Source: Sphingopyxis sp. PET50 (GTDB lineage Bacteria; Pseudomonadota; Alphaproteobacteria; Sphingomonadales; Sphingomonadaceae). Taken from it: 64,000 bases of DNA. The stretch spans positions 3,596,001-3,660,000 of the forward strand of contig NZ_CP104207.1 in assembly GCF_025244705.1 (NCBI RefSeq), read 5' to 3'. Every line of letters begins with the position of its first letter. Position 1 is the first letter of the stretch. This document shows positions 1 to 8,020 of the stretch, piece after piece. Both the position numbers and the translations under genes were made by a program. A model generated the notes under the pieces. That model saw nothing but the letters and a program-made list of their open reading frames with translations. It was not told the DNA's origin and made no database searches.

Positions 1-8
1 CCCTGATT

Positions 9-91
9 CCCGTTCGCATCGGGCGAAGTCGAGACGCCCCTCGACCTTGCGCGATGCCGAAGGTGTCTCGACTTCGCCCGACACGAGCGGG
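9..91. repeat. Palindromic intergenic repeat, family A, copy 1
   Basis: Two arms of about 30 nt are near-perfect inverted copies. The left arm contains GGGCGAAGTCGAGACGCCC and the right arm GGTGTCTCGACTTCGCCCG, around a loop of about 22 nt. Related copies lie at 20518-20601 and 57883-57965 with the same arms and different loops. It sits just upstream of the lipoprotein gene at 107. Confidence 0.85.
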
Positions 92-106
92 TTCAAGGAG
101 CTTGCC

Positions 107-817
107 ATGGTCCGTTTGACATCCCTGCTCACCCTGCCCCTCGTCCTTGCGGGCTGCGTGCCCACCGCCGAGGCGCCGCAAGGATCCGGCACGCCGCCCG
201 CGGCGAGCTATTTCGCGCTCGGTACCGAACCCGGCTGGACGCTGGAGATCACGCCCGGAATGCTCAACTACGACGGCGATTATGGCGATACCAAGATCGT
301 CGTCGCCAACCCCGGCGCGCGCCCGAGCTTCAACGGCGAACGCTATGTCACCCCGCGACTGACGATCGACATAACCCACGCCGAATGCAGCGACGGGATG
401 AGCGACCGGCGCTATCGCGACACGGTGACGCTGACCGCCGAGGGCAAGACGGTGAAGGGCTGCGGCGGCGGGGTGCTGCCGCCGACGGAACTCGCGGGCA
501 CGAACTGGACCTTCGTCTCGATCGGCGGCGTCGCCGTGGCGGGAGACCGGCCCGCGTCGCTGGCGTTCGAGGGCGACCGGATGAGCGGCAGCGCCGGGTG
601 CAACCGTTTTTCGGGCGGCTATACGGTCGAGAACCGCACCCTGACCGCCGGGCCATTGATGGCGACAAAGATGGCCTGTCCGGGAGCCGGTATGACGCAG
701 GAAAATGCTTTCTTTGCGCTGATGCGCGGGCCTGTGGGTCTGAACTTTCCGAGTGACGGCACGCTGGTGCTGACCGGTGCGGAAGGGCAGACGGCGGTAT
801 TGAAGCGGGTGATCTGA
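107..817 (+). CDS. META-domain (HslJ-like) outer-membrane lipoprotein
   Basis: This 236-residue protein has a lipoprotein signal peptide ending in the lipobox LAGC (Cys17), so it should be lipidated and exported. The N-terminal half resembles the COG3650-type domain (FALGTEPGWTLEI). The C-terminal half is a META/HslJ domain with LAGTNWTFVSIGG, SAGCNRFSGGY and MATKMACPG. META proteins are linked to heat or antibiotic tolerance, but the biochemical role is unknown. The start at 107 is preferred over an upstream in-frame ATG at 47 because AAGGAG lies 7 nt before it and the lipobox is then correctly placed. The upstream ATG also falls inside a palindromic repeat. Confidence 0.85.
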   Translation: MVRLTSLLTLPLVLAGCVPTAEAPQGSGTPPAASYFALGTEPGWTLEITPGMLNYDGDYGDTKIVVANPGARPSFNGERYVTPRLTIDITHAECSDGMSDRRYRDTVTLTAEGKTVKGCGGGVLPPTELAGTNWTFVSIGGVAVAGDRPASLAFEGDRMSGSAGCNRFSGGYTVENRTLTAGPLMATKMACPGAGMTQENAFFALMRGPVGLNFPSDGTLVLTGAEGQTAVLKRVI

Positions 818-820
818 CAC

Positions 821-909
821 GTCGCCCCCGCGCAGGCGGGGGCCGCGGGCAGTTTACGCGGCGCTGAAGGAAAAAGGCCGATAGCGGCCCCCGCCTGCGC
901 GGGGGCGAC
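821..909. repeat. Palindromic repeat (family E-like) between convergent genes
   Basis: The arms GTCGCCCCCGCGCAGGCGGG and its inverse enclose about 50 nt. It lies between the stop of the lipoprotein gene (817) and the stop of rmuC (915), where a strong hairpin could end transcription from both sides. There is no T tract, so a terminator role is inference. Confidence 0.75.
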
Positions 910-914
910 GGTCT

Positions 915-2267
915 TCACTCCCCGTCGTTGACCGCCGCCGGAGCGCTCGCCAGCTTGGCGAGCGGGCGTGCCGATTGTTCGGCGACCGGCAGCACCGGAA
1001 TCTCCTTGTCGCCGGTTTCGATATCGAGCGCCTCGAAGCGCCGCGCCTGCGTCAGCACCTGCGATTCGAAGCTGCCGACGAAGCTGTTGTACGCCCCCGT
1101 TGCCTGGTCGAGATTCTTGCCGACGCGCGCGATATGCGCGCCCATCGTCGCCATGCGCGCATAGAGTTCCTTGCCCAGTGCGGCGATGTCGCGCGCCTGG
1201 TTGGCGAGCTTTTCCTGCCGCCACACCGCCGCGACGGTGCGCGCGATCGCGATCAGGTTGGTCGGGGTGGCGAGCAGCACCTTGCGCTCGAAGGCATGGT
1301 CCCACAGCGCCGGGTCCTGGTCGAGCGCGGCGGCCAGGAAATGTTCGCCGGGGACGAACATCACCACGAAATCGGGGGTATCGTCGAACTGGTTCCAATA
1401 GGATTTGGCACCGAGCGTGTTGACATGCGCCTTCATCGCCGCGGCATGCGCGGCGAGGTGCAGCGCCTTTTCGCCCTCGTCGACCGCGCCGAAGGCGTCC
1501 TGATAGGCGTTGAGCGAGACCTTGGCGTCGATCACCAGATTCTGCCCGCCGGGCACGCGCACGACGACGTCGGGGCGCAGCCGCCCGCCGTCGCCGTCGG
1601 TCACGCTGACCTCGGTCTGGAAATCGGCATGTTCGGACAGGCCGCAGCTTTCGAGAACGTTGCGCAGTTGCTGCTCCCCCCAGCGTCCGCGCGCCTTGGG
1701 GGCGTTGCGCAGCGCGTTGACGAGCTTCGCCGCCTCGCTCGACACGCGCTCGGTGCCCGCGCGCATCGATTCGATCTGGCCGTGGAGCAGGCCAAACGCG
1801 CTCTGGCGCTCGGCCTCGACCTTCTTCACCTCGACTTCATATTTTTCGAGCCGTTCGTGCACCGGCTGGAGCAGCGCCTTCAGATTCTGTCCCGCCGTCG
1901 CTTCGCTTTCGCGGAAGCGCGCGTCGGCGCGTTCGAGGAAGGCCTTTTGCGCCTCGCCGAGCATCGTCTGTCCCACTTCGCGGAACTGCGCGGTGAGCGC
2001 GGCCTGCGCGTCCTGAAGCTGTTTGATCTGCGCGTCGTGCGCGCGGTCGCGCTCCTCCTGCGCGGCAAGCGTGGCGGCGAGCTGGCGGTCGGCGGCCTTG
2101 CGCGCCTCGGCCTCCGCCGCAAGGTCGGTCACCGCCGCCTTGAACCGCTCGGACAATCCGTCGCGTTCGGCCTTGAGCGCCCCCGCCTGCCGCCCCGCGA
2201 AGAGCCAGCCGATCAACCCCCCGAGGGCGAGGGCGACAAGGGCGAACAGAAGCGAGGGCATGTCCAT
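915..2267 (-). CDS. rmuC: DNA recombination protein RmuC
   Basis: The protein has 450 residues. One N-terminal membrane helix (about residues 5-23) is followed by a long Ala/Glu/Arg-rich coiled coil (about 30-200) and then the RmuC nuclease-like domain, with KARGRWGEQQLRNVLE, LVIDAKVSLNAY and FVVMFVPGEHFLAAAL. RmuC family proteins limit rearrangements at inverted repeats and are assigned a PD-(D/E)XK-like fold. That is of interest here because the region is rich in inverted repeats. It is the last gene of a minus-strand group. A second start at 2261 (MPSLL) is equally possible. Confidence 0.93.
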   Translation of the reverse strand: MDMPSLLFALVALALGGLIGWLFAGRQAGALKAERDGLSERFKAAVTDLAAEAEARKAADRQLAATLAAQEERDRAHDAQIKQLQDAQAALTAQFREVGQTMLGEAQKAFLERADARFRESEATAGQNLKALLQPVHERLEKYEVEVKKVEAERQSAFGLLHGQIESMRAGTERVSSEAAKLVNALRNAPKARGRWGEQQLRNVLESCGLSEHADFQTEVSVTDGDGGRLRPDVVVRVPGGQNLVIDAKVSLNAYQDAFGAVDEGEKALHLAAHAAAMKAHVNTLGAKSYWNQFDDTPDFVVMFVPGEHFLAAALDQDPALWDHAFERKVLLATPTNLIAIARTVAAVWRQEKLANQARDIAALGKELYARMATMGAHIARVGKNLDQATGAYNSFVGSFESQVLTQARRFEALDIETGDKEIPVLPVAEQSARPLAKLASAPAAVNDGE

Positions 2268-2313
2268 GCGCGGAACATAGATCGAACAGCGCGCGCTTGG
2301 CTAGCCGCAAAAA

Positions 2314-2763
2314 TCAGAACAGGTCGCTCGCGACGTCGAGTTCGCGCACGCGGCGTTTCTGGCGCGCGGTATCGACGAGGCGGCGCAATTCCTCGCGGCG
2401 CTCGGCGGCGCGGTCGATATGCGGCATGACCAGCGCGCCGTTCCTGGTCGTCTCGTCCGATGAATCAATGCGGATCGTGCCGATCCCCGCCCACTGGTTG
2501 ATCAGGGTGAAATCCATGCGGACGTCCTTGACGCGATAAAGCTCGATCTCGTCGATGCTCTTCACGAAAATGCCCTTGCGCAGGATCAGCCGGTCGTGGG
2601 TCAGTTCATAGGTGACGATCAGATTGTTCACCCAGACGGCGGCGATGATGATGAAGCCGACGCCGACGAGACAGAGCAGCAGGGTCAGCCAGCCGAGCAA
2701 TGTCCCGCGCAGCCAGCCCCAGGTCGAGGAACGGAAGCGGTCGAGAATTTCGGGCATGGGCAT
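2314..2763 (-). CDS. PH (bPH2/YdbS-like) domain membrane protein
   Basis: The 149-residue protein has one or two hydrophobic helices (about residues 22-48, LLGWLTLLLCLVGVGFIIIA). A bacterial PH domain follows, with YELTHDRLILRKGIFVKSIDEIELYRVKDV and a C-terminal basic helix. Such proteins are membrane-anchored and of unknown biochemical role. The gene lies 18 nt downstream of the membrane protein gene at 2782 and 46 nt upstream of rmuC, consistent with one operon. Confidence 0.85.
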   Translation of the reverse strand: MPMPEILDRFRSSTWGWLRGTLLGWLTLLLCLVGVGFIIIAAVWVNNLIVTYELTHDRLILRKGIFVKSIDEIELYRVKDVRMDFTLINQWAGIGTIRIDSSDETTRNGALVMPHIDRAAERREELRRLVDTARQKRRVRELDVASDLF

Positions 2764-2781
2764 GGGCTCCTTTGCGGGGCG

Positions 2782-3354
2782 CTATAGCAGATTGGCGAGC
2801 ACATAGCGCGCGATGAGCAGCGACAGGAGGGCGATGCTCGCCCGCCGTCCCTTCACCCATATCGCCGCGGCGATCAGCACGACGAAGATCGACGTCATGA
2901 TCAGCGGGCGCGGCTGGACGAGAAGTTTCGACAGGTCGGGATGCGCGGCATAATAGACCATCTGCGCCGCGAGCAGCGCGAGCAGCAGCCCGAACACCAG
3001 CCGTCGGACCCGGAAATAATGGGTGTCGAGGTTCGCGAACCCCTCCGGATGCGAGGGAAAGACCAGCCGCGCGGCGAGGAAATAGACGCCGGCAAAGGCG
3101 ACCACCGCCATCAGCGTGGTCGACGAGACGATGATGTCTTCGCGCACCCGCCACGCCGATGCCCAGAAGGACAGGAGGTCGAGCATCACGAAGATCGCGA
3201 GCAGCGGGGTCAGCCAGCCGATGGCGAACCGTTCCTTCTCCGCCTCTGCCGCAAAGCGCGCCTCGAGCGCGCGGCCGAGCCCGCCGAGCAGCTCGACCAT
3301 CGAAAGGCCGAGCAGCAGGCTGTAGAGCGCGAAGACGAATTCGAAATCGCTCAT
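2782..3354 (-). CDS. Hypothetical integral membrane protein
   Basis: The 190-residue protein has about five predicted membrane helices, including FVFALYSLLLGLSMVELLGG, LLAIFVMLDLLSFWA, VFGLLLALLAAQMVYY and LIMTSIFVVLIAAAIWV. I recognise no named domain. The start at 3354 (MSDFEF) is chosen because it forms an ATGA overlap with the stop of the upstream gene (3351-3353), which suggests translational coupling. An in-frame ATG at 3366 would overlap more. Confidence 0.75.
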   Translation of the reverse strand: MSDFEFVFALYSLLLGLSMVELLGGLGRALEARFAAEAEKERFAIGWLTPLLAIFVMLDLLSFWASAWRVREDIIVSSTTLMAVVAFAGVYFLAARLVFPSHPEGFANLDTHYFRVRRLVFGLLLALLAAQMVYYAAHPDLSKLLVQPRPLIMTSIFVVLIAAAIWVKGRRASIALLSLLIARYVLANLL

Positions 3355-3836
3355 ATAGCCCGCCATTCGGAGGGAAGGATCGCACGATAGGCGGCGACAT
3401 CGGGCGCGCCGCCGATCGTCATGCCCTGCGTCAGCATCCAGTAGTGGCGCACGATCTCCGCTTGCTGCTCAAGCCCGTAGCGGTGGAGGGGCCAGCCGGG
3501 CTTCAGGCTGTAATCATAGGTCGCGAAGGGGTGGCGCATGAAGACGAGATACCAGCGCCCGCGCTGCTGCGCCTGCCACACATGCGTCATTTCGTGGATG
3601 AACAGGCCCTTCGCGCGCATGCCGTCGCCGGCGGGGCAGGAGAAATCGTCGCAATAGACGTCGCCGCGCGGGTGGAAGTGGAGATGTCCCATCGGCGCCA
3701 TCACGATGCCGCGCGGCTGGAAGAAAATCCATTTGCGGTGCCGGATGCGCACCGCGTCATAGTCGATCGCACCGCCGAAAACGCTGCGTGCGAGCGCGAC
3801 CTCGCCTTCGGTCAGCTGGCGCCCGTCGCGGTTCAT
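3351..3836 (-). CDS. Putative HExxH zinc metallopeptidase-like protein (often labelled vgr-related)
   Basis: The 161-residue protein carries HEMTHVWQ at residues 81-88, an HExxH zinc-binding motif. A later EQQAEIVRHYW could supply the third ligand (a gluzincin-like layout, inference). There is no signal peptide. Similar sphingomonad proteins are often annotated as Vgr-related, but nothing here resembles a type VI spike. It is the first gene of a minus-strand group with the membrane protein, the PH-domain protein and rmuC. Confidence 0.6.
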   Translation of the reverse strand: MNRDGRQLTEGEVALARSVFGGAIDYDAVRIRHRKWIFFQPRGIVMAPMGHLHFHPRGDVYCDDFSCPAGDGMRAKGLFIHEMTHVWQAQQRGRWYLVFMRHPFATYDYSLKPGWPLHRYGLEQQAEIVRHYWMLTQGMTIGGAPDVAAYRAILPSEWRAI

Positions 3837-3861
3837 TACATCCCCCTTGTCATTGCCGCTC

Positions 3862-3966
3862 CGTCATTGCGAGGAGCCGAAGGCGACGCGGCAATCCAGA
3901 GGCGCGTAAACCGCCCTGGATTGGTTGGCCTGCGGCCGCCTTCGGCCCGCTTCGCTCGCAATGACG
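3862..3966. repeat. Palindromic intergenic repeat, family B, copy 1
   Basis: It begins CGTCATTGCGAG and ends CTCGCAATGACG, with internal arms CAATCCAG and CTGGATTG. It is the longest and most diverged of four copies (also at 7934, 12953 and 42393). It lies between the PCu(A)C gene and the HExxH gene. Confidence 0.85.
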
Positions 3967-3986
3967 ACCAGGATGAAGGCCACCGC

Positions 3987-4616
3987 TTATTTCTTGACGG
4001 TGTCGCCGGCTTCGCCATGCCCCATGGCGGCATGGTCCATTTCGGGCTCGGGCGTGGCCGCCGTCTTGGCCGGTGCCGCGGCAGCGGTCTTTTTCGGTTC
4101 GGCGCCATGATCCATCGCCGCCGGAGCGGCCGCGGCGCTGCCATCGACGCCCGCCGCGGCGGCTTCCTTGATCGGCATGTCGAACAGGATGCGCTCATTA
4201 TTGTTGTTGGTGAAGACGAACGCCAGCTGCAGCTTGCCCGCGCGCACCGCGGCCGGGTTGATGTGCCAGATCATCAGATGCTTGCCGCCCTGCTTGAAGA
4301 CCAGCTCGCCCTTCGCCGGAACCGCGGCGCGGAGCAGCGGCTTCATCACCATCATGCCGTCTTCCTTGACGCTTTCGTGCATCTCGACGCGCTGGGCGAG
4401 GTCGGCGGTCACCGCGACGAGTTCGACCGGGACGGGGCCGCCCTCGACGCGGAAATAGCCGACCGCGGGGCGATCCGGCGTCGCGCCCATCACGATATGG
4501 CCGCTGACCACATTGAGCACCTGCCCCTTGCCCAGATTTTCCCCGCAGCCCGCCAGAGTCAGCGCCGTGGCGGCGAGCGCGGTTGCAAGGACGGAACGGC
4601 GGGCGAAGCTCTTCAT
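3987..4616 (-). CDS. Copper chaperone PCu(A)C-domain lipoprotein
   Basis: The 209-residue protein starts with a lipoprotein signal (lipobox LAGC, Cys24) and a PCu(A)C domain. The Cu(I) ligands fit the family pattern: MHESVKEDGMM and, about 22 residues later, KHLMIW. The C-terminal tail is low-complexity and His/Met-rich (MDHGAEP, EMDHAAMGHGE) and may bind extra copper. PCu(A)C proteins deliver copper to the CuA site of cytochrome oxidase in the periplasm. The start at 4616 has GGAG upstream and places the signal peptide correctly; an upstream ATG at 4640 does not. The gene is divergent from dnaK. Confidence 0.88.
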   Translation of the reverse strand: MKSFARRSVLATALAATALTLAGCGENLGKGQVLNVVSGHIVMGATPDRPAVGYFRVEGGPVPVELVAVTADLAQRVEMHESVKEDGMMVMKPLLRAAVPAKGELVFKQGGKHLMIWHINPAAVRAGKLQLAFVFTNNNNERILFDMPIKEAAAAGVDGSAAAAPAAMDHGAEPKKTAAAAPAKTAATPEPEMDHAAMGHGEAGDTVKK

Positions 4617-4670
4617 CGCAGGACTCCATGAACAGGGCAATTTTCCTGTCCCCGATAAGCCCTATGAGTC

Positions 4671-4698
4671 CTTGTGCCAAGGATTAGCGCACCTATAT
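4671..4698 (+). promoter_or_regulatory. Sigma-32 (RpoH) heat-shock promoter of dnaK
   Basis: CTTG (4671-4674), a 17-nt spacer and CCTATAT (4692-4698) match the alphaproteobacterial heat-shock consensus CTTG-N17/18-CYTATNT at every defined position. The predicted transcript begins about 60 nt before the dnaK ATG. Confidence 0.8.
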
Positions 4699-4767
4699 CG
4701 CGGCCAGAAACCTATCCGGGCGTGCCTTTTCAGGGCGCCAATGACACAATGAAGGACGTGTAAGACT

Positions 4768-6672
4768 ATGGCCAAAGTGATCGGGATCGACCTCGGCACC
4801 ACCAACAGCTGCGTGGCGGTGATGGAAGCCGGCAAACCCAAGGTAATCGAAAATGTGGAAGGCACGCGCACGACACCGTCGATCGTCGCCTTCGCCAAGG
4901 ACGGCGAGCGGCTGATCGGCCAGCCCGCGAAGCGCCAGGCGGTCACCAATCCCGAAAACACCATCTTCGCGGTGAAGCGCCTGATCGGCCGCCGCTTCGA
5001 CGACCCCCTGACCAAGAAGGACATGGAGCTCGTCCCCTATACCATCGCCAAGGGCACCAATGGCGACGCTTGGGTCAAGGCGGGCGGCGAGGATTATTCG
5101 CCCTCGCAGATCTCGGCCTATATCCTTCAGAAGATGAAGGAAACCGCCGAGGCCTATCTGGGCGAGAAGGTCGAGCAGGCGGTCATCACCGTTCCCGCTT
5201 ACTTCAACGACGCGCAGCGCCAGGCGACCAAGGATGCCGGCAAGATCGCGGGTCTCGAAGTGCTGCGCATCATCAACGAGCCGACCGCGGCCGCGCTCGC
5301 CTATGGCCTCGACAAGACCGAGAACAAGACGATCGCCGTCTATGACCTTGGCGGCGGCACTTTCGACATCTCGATCCTCGAGGTCGGCGACGGCGTGTTC
5401 GAGGTGAAGTCGACCAACGGCGACACCTTCCTCGGCGGTGAAGACTTTGACTCGAAGATCGTCGAATATCTCGCCGACGGCTTCAAGAAGGACGAAGGCA
5501 TTGATCTCCGCAGCGACAAGCTCGCGCTCCAGCGGCTGAAGGAAGCCGCCGAGAAGGCGAAGATCGAGCTGTCGTCGGCCGCGACGACCGAGGTCAACCT
5601 GCCCTTCATCACCGCCGACGCCAACGGGCCGAAGCACCTCGTCAAGACGATCACCCGTTCGGACCTCGAAAAGCTGGTCGAAGACCTCATCAAGCGCACC
5701 CTTGAACCCTGCAAGAAGGCGATCAAGGACGCGGGCATCAGCGCCAGCGACATCGACGAGGTCGTCCTCGTCGGCGGCATGACGCGCATGCCGCGCGTCC
5801 GCGAAGTCGTGAAGGATTTCTTCGGCAAGGAACCGCACACCGGCGTCAACCCCGACGAAGTCGTCGCGATCGGCGCGGCGATCCAGGCGGGCGTGCTGCA
5901 GGGCGACGTCAAGGACGTGCTGCTGCTCGACGTCACGCCGCTGAGCCTCGGCATCGAGACGCTGGGCGGCGTGTTCACGCGTATGATCGACCGCAACACC
6001 ACCATCCCGACCAAGAAGTCGCAGGTCTATTCGACCGCCGACGACAATCAGTCGGCGGTGACGATCCGCGTGTTCCAGGGCGAGCGTGAAATGGCCGCCG
6101 ACAACAAGATGCTCGGCCAGTTCGACCTGGTGGGCATCCCGCCGGCGCCGCGCGGCGTGCCGCAGATCGAGGTGACCTTCGACATTGACGCCAACGGCAT
6201 CGTGTCGGTCCACGCCAAGGATAAGGGCACCGGCAAGGAACAGCAGATCAAGATCCAGGCCAGTGGCGGGCTCAGCGACGCGGACATCGACCAGATGGTC
6301 AAGGACGCCGAGCAGTTCGCCGAGGAGGACAAGAAGCGCCGCGAGGCGGCCGAGGCGAAGAACAACGCCGAAAGCCTGATCCACTCGACCGAGCGTCAGA
6401 TCGCCGAGCATGGCGACAAGGTCGACGCGGGCCTGAAGGGCGAGATCGAGGCGGCGATCGCCGAAGCCAAGACGGCGGTCGAAGGCGGCGATGCCACCGC
6501 GATGACCGAAAAGTCGGCGGCGCTCGCGCAGATCGCGATGAAGCTCGGGCAGGCGATCTACGAGAAGGAACAGCAGGCCGCGGCGTCCCCCAGCGCCGAT
6601 GGCGAGGCCGCGAAAGCCGACGAAGACGTCGTCGACGCCGAATTCTCGGAAGTCGAGGACGACAAGAAGTAA
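4768..6672 (+). CDS. dnaK: Molecular chaperone DnaK (Hsp70)
   Basis: The full-length protein has 634 residues. The ATPase domain carries GIDLGTTNS near residue 6, [12 protein letters not shown] near 192 and VGGMTRMP near 332. The linker region has [17 protein letters not shown], followed by the substrate-binding domain and an acidic C-terminus. It refolds and holds client proteins in the cytoplasm with DnaJ and GrpE; GrpE is not in the window. AAGGACGTG lies upstream of the start. dnaJ follows after a 109-nt repeat, and a sigma-32 promoter lies at 4671. Confidence 0.99.
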   Translation: MAKVIGIDLGTTNSCVAVMEAGKPKVIENVEGTRTTPSIVAFAKDGERLIGQPAKRQAVTNPENTIFAVKRLIGRRFDDPLTKKDMELVPYTIAKGTNGDAWVKAGGEDYSPSQISAYILQKMKETAEAYLGEKVEQAVITVPAYFNDAQRQATKDAGKIAGLEVLRIINEPTAAALAYGLDKTENKTIAVYDLGGGTFDISILEVGDGVFEVKSTNGDTFLGGEDFDSKIVEYLADGFKKDEGIDLRSDKLALQRLKEAAEKAKIELSSAATTEVNLPFITADANGPKHLVKTITRSDLEKLVEDLIKRTLEPCKKAIKDAGISASDIDEVVLVGGMTRMPRVREVVKDFFGKEPHTGVNPDEVVAIGAAIQAGVLQGDVKDVLLLDVTPLSLGIETLGGVFTRMIDRNTTIPTKKSQVYSTADDNQSAVTIRVFQGEREMAADNKMLGQFDLVGIPPAPRGVPQIEVTFDIDANGIVSVHAKDKGTGKEQQIKIQASGGLSDADIDQMVKDAEQFAEEDKKRREAAEAKNNAESLIHSTERQIAEHGDKVDAGLKGEIEAAIAEAKTAVEGGDATAMTEKSAALAQIAMKLGQAIYEKEQQAAASPSADGEAAKADEDVVDAEFSEVEDDKK

Positions 6673-6681
6673 GGAATGAAC

Positions 6682-6790
6682 CCTTCTCCCTCTCCCCTTC
6701 GGGGGAGAGGGCCGGGGAGAGGGGGACGAGAGATGGCCAGCCTGGCGACAGGCCCCTCTCCCAACCCTCTCCCCCTGAAGGGGAGAGGGC
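6682..6790. repeat. Palindromic repeat, family D, copy 1 (dnaK-dnaJ gap)
   Basis: CCCTCTCCCCTTCGGGGGAG is followed by matching inverted GGGGAGAGGG units, forming two internal hairpins inside a larger palindrome. A second copy lies at 29624. It fills almost the whole dnaK-dnaJ gap, and its terminal GGGAGAGGG ends 10 nt before the dnaJ ATG. Confidence 0.85.
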
Positions 6791-6799
6791 TATTATTTT

Positions 6800-7916
6800 A
6801 TGTCGCTCGACATGGATTATTACGAACTGCTCGAATGCGAGCGCACCGCCGACGACGCGACGCTGAAGGCGAGCTATCGCAAGCTGGCGATGAAATATCA
6901 CCCCGACAAGAATCCGGGGTGCCACGACAGCGAGGCGCGCTTCAAGGCGATCAACGAAGCCTATGACGTGCTCAAGGACCCGAAGAAGCGCGCGGCATAC
7001 GACCAGTTCGGCAAGAGCATGCCGCAGGGCGGCTTCGGCGGAAACGCCGATTTCGGCGACATCGGCGACATCTTCGAATCGATCTTCGGCTCGGCCTTCG
7101 GCGGCAATCGCCAGCAGCGCGGGCCCGCGCGCGGTGCCGACCTGCGCTACGACATGGAAATAAGGCTGGAAGACGCCTTCACCGGGGTCAGCCGCGATAT
7201 CCAGGTCGATGTCGCGGCGCGCTGCGACGCGTGCGACGGTTCGGGCGCCAGGCCCGGCACGAGCACGCACCGCTGCACCACCTGCGCTCGGCCACGGCAA
7301 GGTGCGCGCGCAGCAGGGTTTCTTCATGGTCGAGCGGACCTGCCCGCATTGCCAGGGGTCGGGCGAGGTCATCGCCGACCCGTGCGGCACCTGCCACGGC
7401 GAAGGCCGCGTCGACCGGCGCAAGACGCTGACCGTCAATATCCCCGCCGGGGTCGACGAGGGCACGCGCATCCGCCTGTCGGGCGAGGGCGAGAGCGGGG
7501 CGCGCGGCGCGGCGCCGGGCGACCTCTACATTTTCCTGCATATGGCGCGGCACAAGGTCTTCGAGCGCGAGGGCACGACGCTGTTCACCCGCGCGCCGAT
7601 CAGCTTCACCACCGCGGCCCTGGGCGGCGAGATCAGCATTCCCGGCCTCGACGGCGCCAGGCACGACATCCGCATTCCCGCCGGCATCCAGTCGGGCAAG
7701 CAGCTCCGCCAGCGCGGCGCCGGCATGCCGGTGCTCAACGGGCGCGGGCACGGCGACCTCGTCGTCCAGATCGACGTCGAGACGCCGACCAGACTTACCG
7801 CGCGGCAAAAGGAATTGCTGTGCGAATTCCGCGAGACCGAGACCGGCGAGGAATGCCCCGCCAGCCAGGGCTTTTTCGGCCGCATCAGGGAAATGTGGGA
7901 CGATCTGACCGATTGA
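6800..7916 (+). CDS. dnaJ: Co-chaperone DnaJ (Hsp40), interrupted by one frameshift
   Basis: The J domain has the essential HPD (KYHPDKNPG) and is followed by a Gly/Phe region, four CxxCxGxG zinc repeats and the C-terminal substrate domain. The second zinc repeat is broken. The frame reads CTTCARPRQ, then resumes as GHGKVRAQQGFF one frame over. Removing the T at 7288 (or the C at 7289) restores CTTCAGHGKV. The third and fourth repeats (CPHCQGSG, CGTCHGEG) and the C-terminus are intact to the stop at 7916. DnaJ stimulates DnaK ATPase. The only ribosome-binding purines upstream are the GGGAGAGGG end of a repeat. I regard the frameshift as a sequence error. Confidence 0.93.
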
Positions 7917-7933
7917 TTGGTCGCTTCTCTCTT

Positions 7934-8016
7934 CGTCATTGCGAGGAGCGAAGCGACGCGGCAATCCAGAGCAGCGCAAGCCCGCCCTGGATTGCTTCGC
8001 TACGCTCGCAATGACG
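7934..8016. repeat. Palindromic intergenic repeat, family B, copy 2
   Basis: CGTCATTGCGAGGAGCG and CGCTCGCAATGACG form the outer arms, and GGCAATCCAG and CTGGATTGC the inner arms. It lies between the convergent ends of dnaJ and the patatin gene, ending 5 nt before the latter's stop. Confidence 0.88.
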
Positions 8017-8020
8017 AGCG

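Noticed and set aside
975..2429. 484-codon open frame antisense to rmuC
   Set aside because: Shadow of rmuC, crossing into the PH-domain gene; no domain visible.
3351..3836. Type VI secretion VgrG assignment for the vgr-related protein
   Set aside because: There is no spike, gp27/gp44 or Rhs-like region; only an HExxH motif is visible and no T6SS gene is nearby.
4693..6411. 572-codon open frame antisense to dnaK
   Set aside because: It lies wholly opposite dnaK and reads as low-complexity Arg/Asp/Leu text with no domain.
6682..6790. Transcription terminator between dnaK and dnaJ
   Set aside because: The hairpins are strong but lack a T run, and dnaJ needs transcription through them; kept as a repeat.
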